From Eggerthellaceae bacterium (lineage in GTDB: Bacteria > Actinomycetota > Coriobacteriia > Coriobacteriales > Eggerthellaceae), in the NCBI GenBank assembly GCA_022791455.1, contig JAAVZC010000014.1:62001-126000 (forward strand): a DNA stretch of 64,000 bases. The letters are read 5' to 3'. The notes under the pieces are model-generated. The model did not search any database, was not told where the DNA came from, and saw only the letters and a program-made list of their open reading frames with translations. Positions 26,481-35,091 of the stretch are shown one piece after another; within the stretch, counting starts at the first letter, position 1; each line of letters starts with the position of its first letter. The translations under genes were made by a program, and so were the position numbers.

Positions 26481-27101
26481 TTACCTCACCTCCGACTCAT
26501 TGGCCACGCGGCAGGAAGTCGAGCCGCTCGGCTGCGAAACATGGCATTCCTTGATGAACAGATTGGGGTTGGTGAGCGACGGCTCCGGCAGCGGAGCCAC
26601 CTTCGCCTGCGCGCCCTTGCCGGACAGCTGATCCACCGGCGCGAACTCCAGCGCGCGCATGGAGCAAGCCTCCACGCAGATGGGCTGCTTGCCCTCCGCC
26701 ACGCGCTCGGCGCAGCCGTTGCACTTGGTGGAGTGGCCGGCCTCGCGGTCCACCTTCGGGTTGTCGTAGGGGCAGGCCAGCGCGCAGTAGCCGCAACCGA
26801 TGCAGCGGGCGTCGTCCACATCCACCAGACCGGTCTCGGCGTCCTTGTGCATGGCGCCCGTGGGGCACACATGGGTGCAGGCAGGGTCGGAGCAGTGCTG
26901 GCAGCTGAACGAGGTGTAGTAGGTGTAGCCGTCGGTGGTCCAGCAGCCGTTCGCGTCCTGGCTCCAGTTGCCCCCCTCCAGCTCGTACACGTGGCGATAG
27001 GTCTGGCCTGATTTCAGCTGATGGTAGTCGCGGCAGGCCGCCTCGCAAGTCTTGCACCCGGTGCAGCGGGTAGCGTCGAAGTAGAAACCGTATTGCGTCA
27101 T
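26481..27101 (-). CDS. dmsB: DmsB-like Fe-S subunit
   Basis: A 206-residue electron-transfer subunit with four Cys groups for four [4Fe-4S] clusters: CTGCKTCEAAC, CQHCSDPACTHVC, CIGCGYCALAC and CNGCAERV...C. It links the membrane anchor to the molybdenum subunit outside the membrane, carried there with the Tat-exported partner. It begins three bases after the dmsA-like gene ends. Confidence 0.95.
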   Translation of the reverse strand: MTQYGFYFDATRCTGCKTCEAACRDYHQLKSGQTYRHVYELEGGNWSQDANGCWTTDGYTYYTSFSCQHCSDPACTHVCPTGAMHKDAETGLVDVDDARCIGCGYCALACPYDNPKVDREAGHSTKCNGCAERVAEGKQPICVEACSMRALEFAPVDQLSGKGAQAKVAPLPEPSLTNPNLFIKECHVSQPSGSTSCRVANESEVR

Positions 27102-27104
27102 GGT

Positions 27105-29525
27105 TTAGCCCTCCACTTTCTCGGCTTGGCCCACACAGCTGTGCTGGCCGGTACCCTTGGAAATCACGTTGGGATGGCGGCTGCACAAGGTGTTGATGCA
27201 TCCGCCCTCGTCGGTGCGGTCGCCCTCGGCAGCAGCCTTGTGCCACGCGCCCTGCGGCACGGTCACCACGCCGGGCATGATGCGGTTGGTCACCTTGGCG
27301 TTCATGATGATAGAGCCCTGATCGGTGGTCAGGCGCATGGGCTGGCCGTCCTCGATGCCGCGCGCTTCCGCATCCATCGGGTTGATCCACGCCTGGAACT
27401 TCGCCACTTCCTGGATAGCCTTGTTGTTGGCATAACTGGAGTGCGTGGTGGCTTTGGTGTGGAACGCGGTGATGATGAGCGGGTGCGCCTCGTCGGTGGA
27501 GTCGGCACCGTCATGGCCGGGGAAGTACACGGGAATGGGATAGATGACGTCCCCTTCCGGCAGCTCCCAGGTTTCGGCGAATTCCGCCAGCTCCGGCGCG
27601 TACACCTGAATCTTGCCCGTCGCCGTGCCCAGCGGGTTAGCCACCGGGTCCAGGATGAAGTCCTCGGTCACCTCTTCCACCGGCATGTCTTCCTTGTAGA
27701 TGCCCTGCACCAGCATTTCCTCGAAGGTGGGGATCTGCGGCTCGTCTTCGCGCAGCTGGTTCCACAGCTTTTCGCACCAGTCGCGGCGGGTGAGACCGCC
27801 TTCAGAGTACTCCTCGTAAACGCCCAGGCGCTTGGCCAGCTCGCCGCACACCTCGTACACCTCGCGGCGCTCGTAGGGGGCGTCGTAGATGGGCTGTCCC
27901 AGCCAAAGACCGCGCACGTCGTTGGTCTCGCCGGCGGCGGAAAGGGTCCAAGTTTCTTGCGGGGTAAGGTCGGGCAGCACGATGTCGGCCCAGTTGCAGG
28001 AGTCGGTCCAGTTCACGTCGTACTGCAGGATGAACTCGCACAGGCTCTCGTCCCGCAGAATCTCGGTGGTGTAGTTGATGTCGCCGTTCTGGTTGGCCAT
28101 CATGTTGTTGCCGTAGTTCACCAAAAACTTGATGCCCGTCTCCAGCGCCGGCTTGTTGCGGATGCCGGCGTTCTCGGCGGTCAGCTGGCTGCCGTACTTG
28201 ATCACTTCCGGCCACAGGTACTGGGGGAACTTCGTCTCCACCGGGTTGTCGCCCGTGGGCAGGCTGGGGAAATCGAAGCCGCTGTTGCCCTCGCGGGCGC
28301 CGGAGTTGGTGTGGGGCTTGCCCACCTGGCCCACCATCTGCGCCAGCAGCATGATGGAACGGGCGGCGTAGTCGCCGTTGGTGTGGCGCTGCGGACCCCA
28401 GCCCTGAGCGATGAAGCAGGGCTTCGCTTCGGCAATCTCATGGGCCAGTTGGATGATGCGCTCTTCCGGCACGCGGGTGATGGAAGCGGCCCACGCGGGG
28501 GTCTTCTCCACCATGTCGTAGCCGGTGCCCATGATGTAGGCGGTGTAGGAAGAATTGGCAGGCGCCCCTTCCGGCAGCGTGGCCTCGTCGAAGCCCACGC
28601 AGTAGGTGTCCAGGAACTCGTGGTCCACCAGGTCCTTCGTGATCAGCTCATGGGCGATGCCCGCCACCAGCGCCGCGTCGGTGCCGGGGAGGATGGGAAT
28701 CCACTCCACGTCCTGGTTGGTAGCCAGCTCGCTGCGGCGGTAGTCGATGGTGATGATACGGCAGCCCTTCTGCTCGCGGGCCACGTTCAGGTCGTAGCCG
28801 GCGCCGTCGCCGGCCATGCGGGTGTCGTTGGGGGCGTCGCCGAACAGCACCACCAGCTCGCCCGGAGCCAGCGTCTTGAAGGAACGGGCGGCCCAGTTCT
28901 TGCCGTAGGTGTAGGGCAGCGCGCCGAAGCTGATGGCGGCGCTGGAGTAGCTGCCGTAGCGGGTGATCTCGCCGCCCAGCAGGTTGAACAGGCGGAAGAA
29001 CGGGTTGTTCATCATGAGGTTCTGCTCAACGCCGGAGCACTCCTGGATGAAGATGGCCTCGTTGCCGTAGGTCTCGCGAATGCGGGTGAACTCACTGGCG
29101 ATGGTATCGAGCGCCTCGTCCCAGCTGATGCGCTCGTACTGTCCGTCGCCTCGCTTGGTACCCGCCACGCGGCGCATGGGGTAGTTCAGGCGGTCCTCCC
29201 CCTGCAGCCAGCTCTTGATGGAACGGCCGCGCAGGCAAGCGCGGGCCTGGAATCCGCCGAAGCTGGAGTCGCCGGTGTTGTCGGATTCCACATAGGCAAT
29301 CTCGTTGCCCTTCATATGCATCTGCAGCACGCACGCGCCGCCGCAGTTAACGTGGCAATGGGTCCACACGACGCGCTCATCGGAGGCATCTTCCGCCATC
29401 GCGGTGGTGGCGCCCACGGCCCCCACTGCTCCGGCAGTCACTCCCCCTGCAACCGCGAGCGCCCCTGCGGCACCCGCCGTTTTCACGAACGAACGACGAT
29501 CCATGGTGACAAACTCTTCCGCCAT
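27105..29525 (-). CDS. dmsA: DmsA-like Tat-exported molybdopterin reductase
   Basis: An 806-residue catalytic subunit. The ATG at 29525 follows AAGGAAGG. A Tat signal appears at once (DRRSFVKTAG, then a hydrophobic Ala/Gly stretch to about residue 44). The [4Fe-4S] set is C57-X3-C61-X3-C65-X31-C97. The block YGSYSSAAI near residue 194 matches the Ser that binds Mo in DMSO reductases, so the enzyme belongs to the DmsA clade. Substrate could be DMSO, another sulfoxide or an N-oxide. It heads a four-gene operon and is divergent from a LuxR-type regulator. Confidence 0.93.
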   Translation of the reverse strand: MAEEFVTMDRRSFVKTAGAAGALAVAGGVTAGAVGAVGATTAMAEDASDERVVWTHCHVNCGGACVLQMHMKGNEIAYVESDNTGDSSFGGFQARACLRGRSIKSWLQGEDRLNYPMRRVAGTKRGDGQYERISWDEALDTIASEFTRIRETYGNEAIFIQECSGVEQNLMMNNPFFRLFNLLGGEITRYGSYSSAAISFGALPYTYGKNWAARSFKTLAPGELVVLFGDAPNDTRMAGDGAGYDLNVAREQKGCRIITIDYRRSELATNQDVEWIPILPGTDAALVAGIAHELITKDLVDHEFLDTYCVGFDEATLPEGAPANSSYTAYIMGTGYDMVEKTPAWAASITRVPEERIIQLAHEIAEAKPCFIAQGWGPQRHTNGDYAARSIMLLAQMVGQVGKPHTNSGAREGNSGFDFPSLPTGDNPVETKFPQYLWPEVIKYGSQLTAENAGIRNKPALETGIKFLVNYGNNMMANQNGDINYTTEILRDESLCEFILQYDVNWTDSCNWADIVLPDLTPQETWTLSAAGETNDVRGLWLGQPIYDAPYERREVYEVCGELAKRLGVYEEYSEGGLTRRDWCEKLWNQLREDEPQIPTFEEMLVQGIYKEDMPVEEVTEDFILDPVANPLGTATGKIQVYAPELAEFAETWELPEGDVIYPIPVYFPGHDGADSTDEAHPLIITAFHTKATTHSSYANNKAIQEVAKFQAWINPMDAEARGIEDGQPMRLTTDQGSIIMNAKVTNRIMPGVVTVPQGAWHKAAAEGDRTDEGGCINTLCSRHPNVISKGTGQHSCVGQAEKVEG

Positions 29526-29616
29526 GAAAGCCTTCCTTTCTTCTGTCCTCTTCCCTCGCATCTCGGGTTCCCGCGCCCTGCCGGCCAAAGCGCAAGACAT
29601 CCGATTGGATGAGCCC

Positions 29617-29660
29617 ATAGTACGCAGCCACCGAAAAAAGCGTGTCACCAGATTCTGGTG
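29617..29660 (-). promoter_or_regulatory. Candidate activator-dependent promoter of the dms operon
   Basis: On the minus strand a -10-like TACTAT (29617-29622) lacks a good -35. An odd palindrome CACCAGA-T-TCTGGTG (29646-29660) is centred about 43 bases upstream of the predicted start, the usual place for an activator. The divergent LuxR-type protein is the obvious candidate. Confidence 0.4.
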
Positions 29661-29789
29661 TTTTTGACGTTTCCCCAGGTCAGATTGTCACCATTTTTCT
29701 TTGGGAAGAAGAGGCGTTCCCTTTTGCGCCCCTTCGCTGATAGAATGGCGCAAAGTTTTCGGGGGATCAAGATGTGAGGAGAGGGGAAG

Positions 29790-31325
29790 ATGAAGCGGCT
29801 GCGCGCCCTTAAGCCCGACGTGCCGAGCTTCGGCTATGCCACCGTGCTTTCCATGAACGCCACCTCTATTTGGGGCGGCGTGTTCCCCTATTTGCCCGCC
29901 GAGTACCAAACGGAACTGACCACCATCGGCTTCTACATCCTGCAGCTGCTGGCGTTCTCGCTGAGCTTCGTGGGATGGATGGGGCTGGCGTGGCTGCGCC
30001 CGGCCGCCACCGGCTCGCGCCGCGTGCTGCCGTTCGCGCTGCCGCTGTGCGTGGGGCCCTTGTGCATGGTGTCGGCTATGTATGTAGAACCGCTGGCGCT
30101 GCCTCTCATTGGGGCGGCGGCGGTGCTCATCGGGTTCGGCCTTTCGGGATTCATGGTCAGCTGGCAGCGGGTGTTCGCCGCCATGGACTCCACCGCAGGC
30201 AACCTGGCGCTCATCAAGGGCACGGCAGGGTCAGCGGTGCTGTACCTGGCCATCTGCCTGGTACCCCAGGCGCTGACCGCCTACCTGCTGCCGCTCATCA
30301 TGGCGCCTTTGGCGGGCCTGTGCTTGTGGCTGGCCAACCAGAAGACCGACATCGCCCAGCCCATGTTCGAAGACGTGCCGCAAGAACACGGCGCGGTGTA
30401 CCGAAACGCGCTGCGGGACAGCCTCTCGCCGGCGCTGGCGGTGGGGGCGCTCGGGTTCTGCGCCGGCGCCATCCGCTTTGTAGCCATCACCCACCAAGAG
30501 TTGCTGGCCGCCATCAACATCTTCTCCATGGTGGCGCTGTTCGCGGTGGTGACCGTGTTCTACTTCATCTGGCAGCGGCGCACGCTGCGCGTTTCGCTGA
30601 CGCTCGTGTTCCTGGCTCTCTTTCCGCTGGTAGCGCTGTGCCTCATGGTGATGCCTTTCATGGGGGAAGCGTTCACCAACACCGGCTTCGGCATTGCCAA
30701 CGGCTGTTTCATGCTGGCGTGCCTGCTCATCATGATGCACTGCGGCCAGCTCTCGCGCGACAATGGTATCAACCCCATCCTCATCTACGGCTTCTACGGC
30801 GCCTTCGCCTACAGCCCGCAGATTCTGGGCTACCTGACCGGTTACGCCTCGGGCATCGAAGTGCAGTGGGGCGTGGAGCAGTTCTCGTTTGTGGCGCTGG
30901 CCTCGCTGTTCGTGATGCTGCTGGCGGCGCTGTTCAGCATCCGCCAATCCGTGGCGAGCCTGCCCGCCTCCGCCCACGAAGTGGAATTCCTTACCTTGAC
31001 GCCGCAGCCGGCCACCCGCCCGTTGGCTGCAACCGCCCCGGCACCGCCGGCCGAGCCGCACCCGACAGAGGACTTCTCCCCCGCCGGGACGGCATCGGAC
31101 CGCATCGCGCTGCGCTGCCAGCTCGTGGGTCAAGATTTCGGGCTTTCCTCGCGCGAAGTGGAAGTGATGGAGCTCATCGCCCGCGGTCTCACTGGTCCCG
31201 CCATTGCCGAGCGCCTCTTCATTTCCGAAAACACCATGCGCACCCACAACAAGCGTATCTACACGAAGCTAGACGTCCACAAAAAGACCGAGCTGATAGA
31301 ACTCATCGAATCTTATCTGCCGTAA
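29790..31325 (+). CDS. LuxR-family regulator with about 12 membrane helices
   Basis: A 511-residue protein. Residues about 15-385 hold roughly 12 hydrophobic helices of transporter-like spacing. A Pro/Ala-rich linker follows. The last 65 residues are a LuxR-type HTH (LSSREVEVMELIARGLTG, then ENTMRTHNKRIYTKLDVHKK). There is no receiver domain. Such membrane LuxR proteins are abundant in Eggerthellaceae beside reductase operons and probably sense the substrate directly. It is divergent from the dms operon. GAGGAGAGGGGAAG precedes the ATG. Confidence 0.92.
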   Translation: MKRLRALKPDVPSFGYATVLSMNATSIWGGVFPYLPAEYQTELTTIGFYILQLLAFSLSFVGWMGLAWLRPAATGSRRVLPFALPLCVGPLCMVSAMYVEPLALPLIGAAAVLIGFGLSGFMVSWQRVFAAMDSTAGNLALIKGTAGSAVLYLAICLVPQALTAYLLPLIMAPLAGLCLWLANQKTDIAQPMFEDVPQEHGAVYRNALRDSLSPALAVGALGFCAGAIRFVAITHQELLAAINIFSMVALFAVVTVFYFIWQRRTLRVSLTLVFLALFPLVALCLMVMPFMGEAFTNTGFGIANGCFMLACLLIMMHCGQLSRDNGINPILIYGFYGAFAYSPQILGYLTGYASGIEVQWGVEQFSFVALASLFVMLLAALFSIRQSVASLPASAHEVEFLTLTPQPATRPLAATAPAPPAEPHPTEDFSPAGTASDRIALRCQLVGQDFGLSSREVEVMELIARGLTGPAIAERLFISENTMRTHNKRIYTKLDVHKKTELIELIESYLP

Positions 31326-31353
31326 AACTACTTGGTGTTCCCCACAATCCCTA

Positions 31354-31453
31354 TTGTCATCCTGAGCGGAGCGCGCAGCGCGGAGTCGAAGGATCTCCGC
31401 AGCCGGGTGAGATCCTTCGACTCCGGCCTAAAGGCCTCCGCTCAGGATGACAA
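31354..31453. repeat. Repeat family A, full copy
   Basis: A 100-bp imperfect palindrome. It opens with TTGTCATCCTGAGCGGAG and GGAGTCGAAGGATCTC and closes with the complements. A short GC-rich insert (GCGCGCAGCGC-like) differs between copies. This gap (31326-31628) holds this copy and one family C copy and nothing else recognisable. Confidence 0.85.
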
Positions 31454-31480
31454 AGGGCGGATAGGGCAACAGACAACTAC

Positions 31481-31615
31481 GTCAACTAACCAGCGGGGCG
31501 GGGCGGCCCTCACAAAGCGAGTTCCGCACGACGAAAAGGCGCCAGTGGCGCCTTTTCCAAAGCAGGACTGTCTGAGCGACTGAGGGTTGCCCCGCCCCGC
31601 ACCCCCGCGACGAGG
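31481..31615. repeat. Repeat family C, copy 1
   Basis: GCGGGGCGGGGCGGCCCTC near the start pairs with GAGGGTTGCCCCGCCCCGC near the end, 19 bp with two mismatches. The centre carries GCGAGTTCCGCA and GACTGTCTGAGCGACTGAGG. A second copy is at 46141-46249. Both lie just past the stop of a minus-strand membrane protein gene, at a convergent junction. Confidence 0.8.
31534..31556. terminator. Bidirectional terminator inside repeat C copy 1
   Basis: AAAAGGCGCC-AGT-GGCGCCTTTT is a 10-bp stem with A and T runs on its two sides. It serves both the LuxR gene and the converging permease gene. It is absent from the other family C copy, so it was inserted into this one or lost from the other. Confidence 0.8.
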
Positions 31616-31628
31616 CTCAAGCCACAAA

Positions 31629-33839
31629 TTACCCTTCTCGCAATGCTCCGCCTACCATGGAGCGGCTGGTGAAGTAGGTGACCAGCAGGTATCCGCCGTA
31701 GATCACCAGCAGGAAGGCGCCGGCCGAGGCGATGGGGCCCAGCATCGGGGTGCCCGTCACGGCGAACAGCGTGTTCGCCAGCATGGAAATCACGTAGGCG
31801 GAGTGGCAGAGCGCCAGCACCAGGGGCGCCAGGAAGTATAGACAGGTCTGGGCCAACAGCGAGTGGAACATCTGGCGCCGGTCGCAACCCAGGCGATTGA
31901 GGGTACGGTAGCGGCCGGTGGAGTCCGCCACGTTCGACAGCTGCTGAATGGCCAGGATGGCGGCGGTGGACACCATGAACACGAAGCCAATGTAGAGGGC
32001 CAGGTAGGTGATCATGAGCTTCATGCCGCGGGACTGGGCGAACATGTACTCCTGCGAGGTGATGGAGGTCACCGGCCACAGGCGCCCGGCCCATTCGTCG
32101 CCGTAGTGGCCGGAGGAGCTGTCGAAGCCGCCCTCGTCTGCCGGCTGCGCCGCGGCCAAGATCTGCTGCAGCGCCTGGTTGTTCTCTTCGGCGGTCTTCC
32201 CGTTGTTGGCGAACATGATGTCCAGCTTGCACGCCTCGGGGATGTATCCGGCATCAAGGGTAGCCTGCATCACCGAATCCGGCACGATCAGCACCATTCC
32301 CGCCGAGAGCATGCTGCTGGTTTCCACCTGGGTGGCCACCACTTCGCCCGAGCCCGCAAGCTGAACGCCTGCAATGGTCAGCGTGGGTCGCGCCTTGGCA
32401 AACGCCTGCGCCAGCTCGTCCAACGCATCCATGTTGTTCAGGAGCGCCCATTGGCCTTCCGCCAACTCCAGCGCATCTTGGCCCTGCAGCGCGCGAACGG
32501 AGTTCAGCTGCGAAACCCCCACCATCTGGCACAGCTCATCGCCACGGCCATCAAGCAGGCGCAAAACGTTTTCCGACACATCGCCCACCGCGTTTAGCTG
32601 ATCCGTCAGATCGCCGAAGGTGAATCCCGGTGTGGACAGGACGTCCACTTGGCCGTAGGACCCCACCGTTTCCGCCCACAAATCCGGGGCTGCTTCCTGC
32701 AGCGGCACCGCCATGTCCCAGTTAGCCGCTTCCGCCTGAGCCAGGCGCTCGGGGGCGTCTTCTTCCATCTGAACGCGCCGCTCCAGCGGATCCTTCGGCC
32801 GATCCTTCGTCGATCCCGTCGGGCTTATCCACACGTTCGCGATCATGGTGGCGTCATACGGGGCCGCCGCTTCCACCTGGCCGGAGAACACGTCCGCCAG
32901 CCCCATGCCGCAGGAAAAGCAGGTGATGGAGAAGAACAGCAGCATGCACACGGCCCACAGGCTCACAAACGCCGTGTTGATGCGGCTGGCCACCTGGCGC
33001 AGCGTGAAGGGGCGCAGGCGGCGCAAGTACAACTGCGGGCTGCGGGAGACGAGCGCCACCACCAGGCCTGCGAGCGACCAGAACAGCAGCAAGCTGCCCA
33101 CCATCATGGCAATGGTGGCCTGCAGGAACGCAGGGTCATCCAGCATGAGCAGATTGTTCTCGTCCAGCTTCGCGTAGGCGAACACCAGCACCGCCAGCGC
33201 CACCACGAACACGATGGCGCAAACGATGGGGTTGCGCACGCCGGTTTTCTCGTTGGCGGAATCGGCCTTCAGCAAGTTGATGAGCCGCACCCGGCTGACC
33301 GAGAGCGTGTTGAACAGCGCCACGACGGCGAAGATAACGCCGAAGTAGATGATGGTAGAGACAAACGAGCTTTGGGAGAACACGAACTGGTAGTCGCTCA
33401 TGACCACACCGAACAGGCCGGCAGTCAGAAACGAAAGCCCCTGCGAAAGCGCAATGCCCGCAAGCAGGCCCACCACCAGGGCGATAAGGCCCACTAGCAC
33501 CGTTTCCACCAGCACGATGGCGGAAACCATCCGCGGCTTCATGCCCAGCAGCAGGTAAATGCCGAACTCCTGCTTGCGGCGGCGAATGAGGAACCGGTTG
33601 GCGTAGAGCACCAAAAAGCCCAGCACGCAGGCGATCACGCCCGAAAATAGACCCAAGAGCCCGGCCGTGGTCTTCAGCTGCTCCGCCGAAGCCTGGCTTT
33701 GGATGTCGAAGAGCACCTGCTGGCTCTCGATGGAGTTGAAGGCGTAGAACACCGCCACGCCGAAGAGCAGCGTGATGAAGTAGATGGCGTAGTCGCGGAT
33801 GGACCGACGGACGTTTCGCCACGCCAGCTTACATACCAT
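31629..33839 (-). CDS. BceB-type FtsX-family ABC permease
   Basis: A 736-residue permease with about ten helices. One helix opens the protein, two groups of helices follow, and a large external domain (about residues 320-625) precedes the last three helices. This is the BceB plan, in which the external domain senses cell-wall-active peptides. The ATG at 33839 has GGGGGAGG upstream. A TTG two codons earlier is less likely. The start overlaps the ATPase gene by 11 bases. With the neighbouring kinase and regulator it forms a Bce-type resistance module. Confidence 0.9.
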   Translation of the reverse strand: MVCKLAWRNVRRSIRDYAIYFITLLFGVAVFYAFNSIESQQVLFDIQSQASAEQLKTTAGLLGLFSGVIACVLGFLVLYANRFLIRRRKQEFGIYLLLGMKPRMVSAIVLVETVLVGLIALVVGLLAGIALSQGLSFLTAGLFGVVMSDYQFVFSQSSFVSTIIYFGVIFAVVALFNTLSVSRVRLINLLKADSANEKTGVRNPIVCAIVFVVALAVLVFAYAKLDENNLLMLDDPAFLQATIAMMVGSLLLFWSLAGLVVALVSRSPQLYLRRLRPFTLRQVASRINTAFVSLWAVCMLLFFSITCFSCGMGLADVFSGQVEAAAPYDATMIANVWISPTGSTKDRPKDPLERRVQMEEDAPERLAQAEAANWDMAVPLQEAAPDLWAETVGSYGQVDVLSTPGFTFGDLTDQLNAVGDVSENVLRLLDGRGDELCQMVGVSQLNSVRALQGQDALELAEGQWALLNNMDALDELAQAFAKARPTLTIAGVQLAGSGEVVATQVETSSMLSAGMVLIVPDSVMQATLDAGYIPEACKLDIMFANNGKTAEENNQALQQILAAAQPADEGGFDSSSGHYGDEWAGRLWPVTSITSQEYMFAQSRGMKLMITYLALYIGFVFMVSTAAILAIQQLSNVADSTGRYRTLNRLGCDRRQMFHSLLAQTCLYFLAPLVLALCHSAYVISMLANTLFAVTGTPMLGPIASAGAFLLVIYGGYLLVTYFTSRSMVGGALREG

Positions 33840-34644
33840 GACCAACCTCCCCCGAGAGGAACGTGGTCACTTCCATGATGCGGGTGAAGAACTCCTCGCG
33901 GCTGGAGTCGCCGCGGCGCAGCTCGTTGAACAGGGCGCCGTCCCGCAAAAACAGCACGCGGTCGGTGAAGGAGGCGGCGAAAGAGTCGTGAGTCACCATA
34001 ATGATAGTGGCGCCCAGGTCGCGATTCATAAGCTCCATGATTTCCAGCATGACCGCAGACGCGCGGGAGTCCAGCGCGCCGGTGGGCTCGTCCGCCAAAA
34101 TGAGCCGCGGGTCCCCCACCATGGCGCGAGCGGCGGCGATGCGCTGCTTCTGGCCGCCGGACATCTGGTACGGGTACTTGTCCAGCACCTCGCCCACCCC
34201 CAGCGTGCGGGCCATGGTGCGCACCTTCTCCGGAATCGTGCGGGCCGGCGCGCCCTTGATGGTAAGGGCAAGCGCGATGTTCTCATAGCCCGTCAGGGTG
34301 TCCAGCAGGTTGAAGTCCTGGAAGATGAAACCCAGATCCTCGCGGCGGAACTTCGCCAGCTCCCCGCGAGAAAGCGAGGTAATGTCGCGCCCGCCCACCA
34401 CAATAGAGCCCGACGTAACGCGATCGATAGTGGAGATGCAGTTGAGCAGCGTGGTCTTGCCGCTGCCGGAGGGCCCCATGATGGCCATGAACTCGCCGTT
34501 CTCCACGTTGAAGGTGACGCCTGCCAGCGCTGTGGTCAGGTTCTCGCGGCTGCCGAACACCTTCTTCACTGCCATGACCGAAAGAGCATTGTTGGCGCTT
34601 CCCGCCATATGAGCAGCATTGGGGCTTGCGAAAACTTCGGCCAT
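33829..34644 (-). CDS. BceA-type ABC transporter ATPase
   Basis: A 271-residue ATPase of the MacB/BceA/LolD class. Walker A is GPSGSGKTT, the signature is MSGGQKQR and Walker B is LILADEPTGALD. The ATG at 34644 follows GGAGGG. A longer upstream frame would run through the small ORF and is rejected. It starts two bases after the stop of the 33-residue ORF and overlaps the permease gene. Confidence 0.94.
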   Translation of the reverse strand: MAEVFASPNAAHMAGSANNALSVMAVKKVFGSRENLTTALAGVTFNVENGEFMAIMGPSGSGKTTLLNCISTIDRVTSGSIVVGGRDITSLSRGELAKFRREDLGFIFQDFNLLDTLTGYENIALALTIKGAPARTIPEKVRTMARTLGVGEVLDKYPYQMSGGQKQRIAAARAMVGDPRLILADEPTGALDSRASAVMLEIMELMNRDLGATIIMVTHDSFAASFTDRVLFLRDGALFNELRRGDSSREEFFTRIMEVTTFLSGEVGHGM

Positions 34645-34646
34645 AA

Positions 34647-34748
34647 CTAACCCTCCACCTTGACAGTCTTCGGCATCTGATGAGCGGCCAGCGCCACGAG
34701 CGCTCCGGCCACAGCCATAACAGCAACTAAGCGAATTATCGTATGCAT
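34647..34748 (-). CDS. Small hydrophobic 33-residue protein ahead of the ABC genes
   Basis: A short frame with GGAAGGAAAT as ribosome-binding site before an ATG at 34748. It encodes one hydrophobic helix (IIRLVAVMAVAGALVALAA), then HQMPKTVKVEG, and stops two bases before the ATPase ATG. Coupling, a good start site and a membrane-like sequence argue for a real small protein. It could be a transporter accessory peptide or simply a translated leader. Confidence 0.6.
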   Translation of the reverse strand: MHTIIRLVAVMAVAGALVALAAHQMPKTVKVEG

Positions 34749-34840
34749 GAGGATTTCCTTCCTGTTCGAAACCACTTTCCGACAATGAAAATCCTACGAG
34801 CTGCACCTTACGGAAACCATCGAAGCACCTTACCCTTCAC

Positions 34841-34854
34841 TTACAAGCCTGTAA
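34841..34854. promoter_or_regulatory. BceR-type box upstream of the ABC genes
   Basis: TTACA-AGCC-TGTAA fits the consensus TNACA-N4-TGTAA that I recall for BceR-like regulators. It extends by one more paired base on each side. It lies 92 bases upstream of the small ORF in the operon direction, a sensible position for activation of the transporter genes. Confidence 0.65.
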
Positions 34855-34877
34855 GGGTAGGCTCAACCTGCCGGGTG

Positions 34878-35077
34878 GCGACAAGGGAGGGGCTGTTTCC
34901 GGCCACGCTGGGCTTTTCTCCGCGTCGAACCCGGCTTAGGAAGGCGGCGATGGAAGGGGATGCGATGTCCCTCCCAATCCCAGAATCGCCGTCCCTTCAC
35001 TTAGCCTAGCCGCCTTCTTAACAGCCGGGTTCTTTGGCGGCGCCCAGAGTGTCCGGAAACAGCCCCTCCCTTGTCGC
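34878..35077. mobile_element. MITE-like element, 200 bp, copy 1
   Basis: Perfect 25-bp terminal inverted repeats (34878-34902 and 35053-35077, opening GCGACAAGGGAGGGGCTGTT). The next bases pair imperfectly (CACGCTGGGC), and inner segments around GGAAGGCGGC also pair. There is no coding capacity. A clear target duplication was not seen. A second copy in the opposite orientation is at 43590-43814. It fills the gap between the kinase and the ABC genes. Confidence 0.75.
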
Positions 35078-35091
35078 GTCAACCAGCAAAT

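Noticed and set aside
27021-29612. 863-residue open frame opposite the dms genes
   Set aside because: Antisense shadow. No domain pattern, and the real molybdoenzyme is on the other strand.
31629-33845. TTG start of the permease at 33845
   Set aside because: The ATG at 33839 has a better-placed ribosome-binding site.
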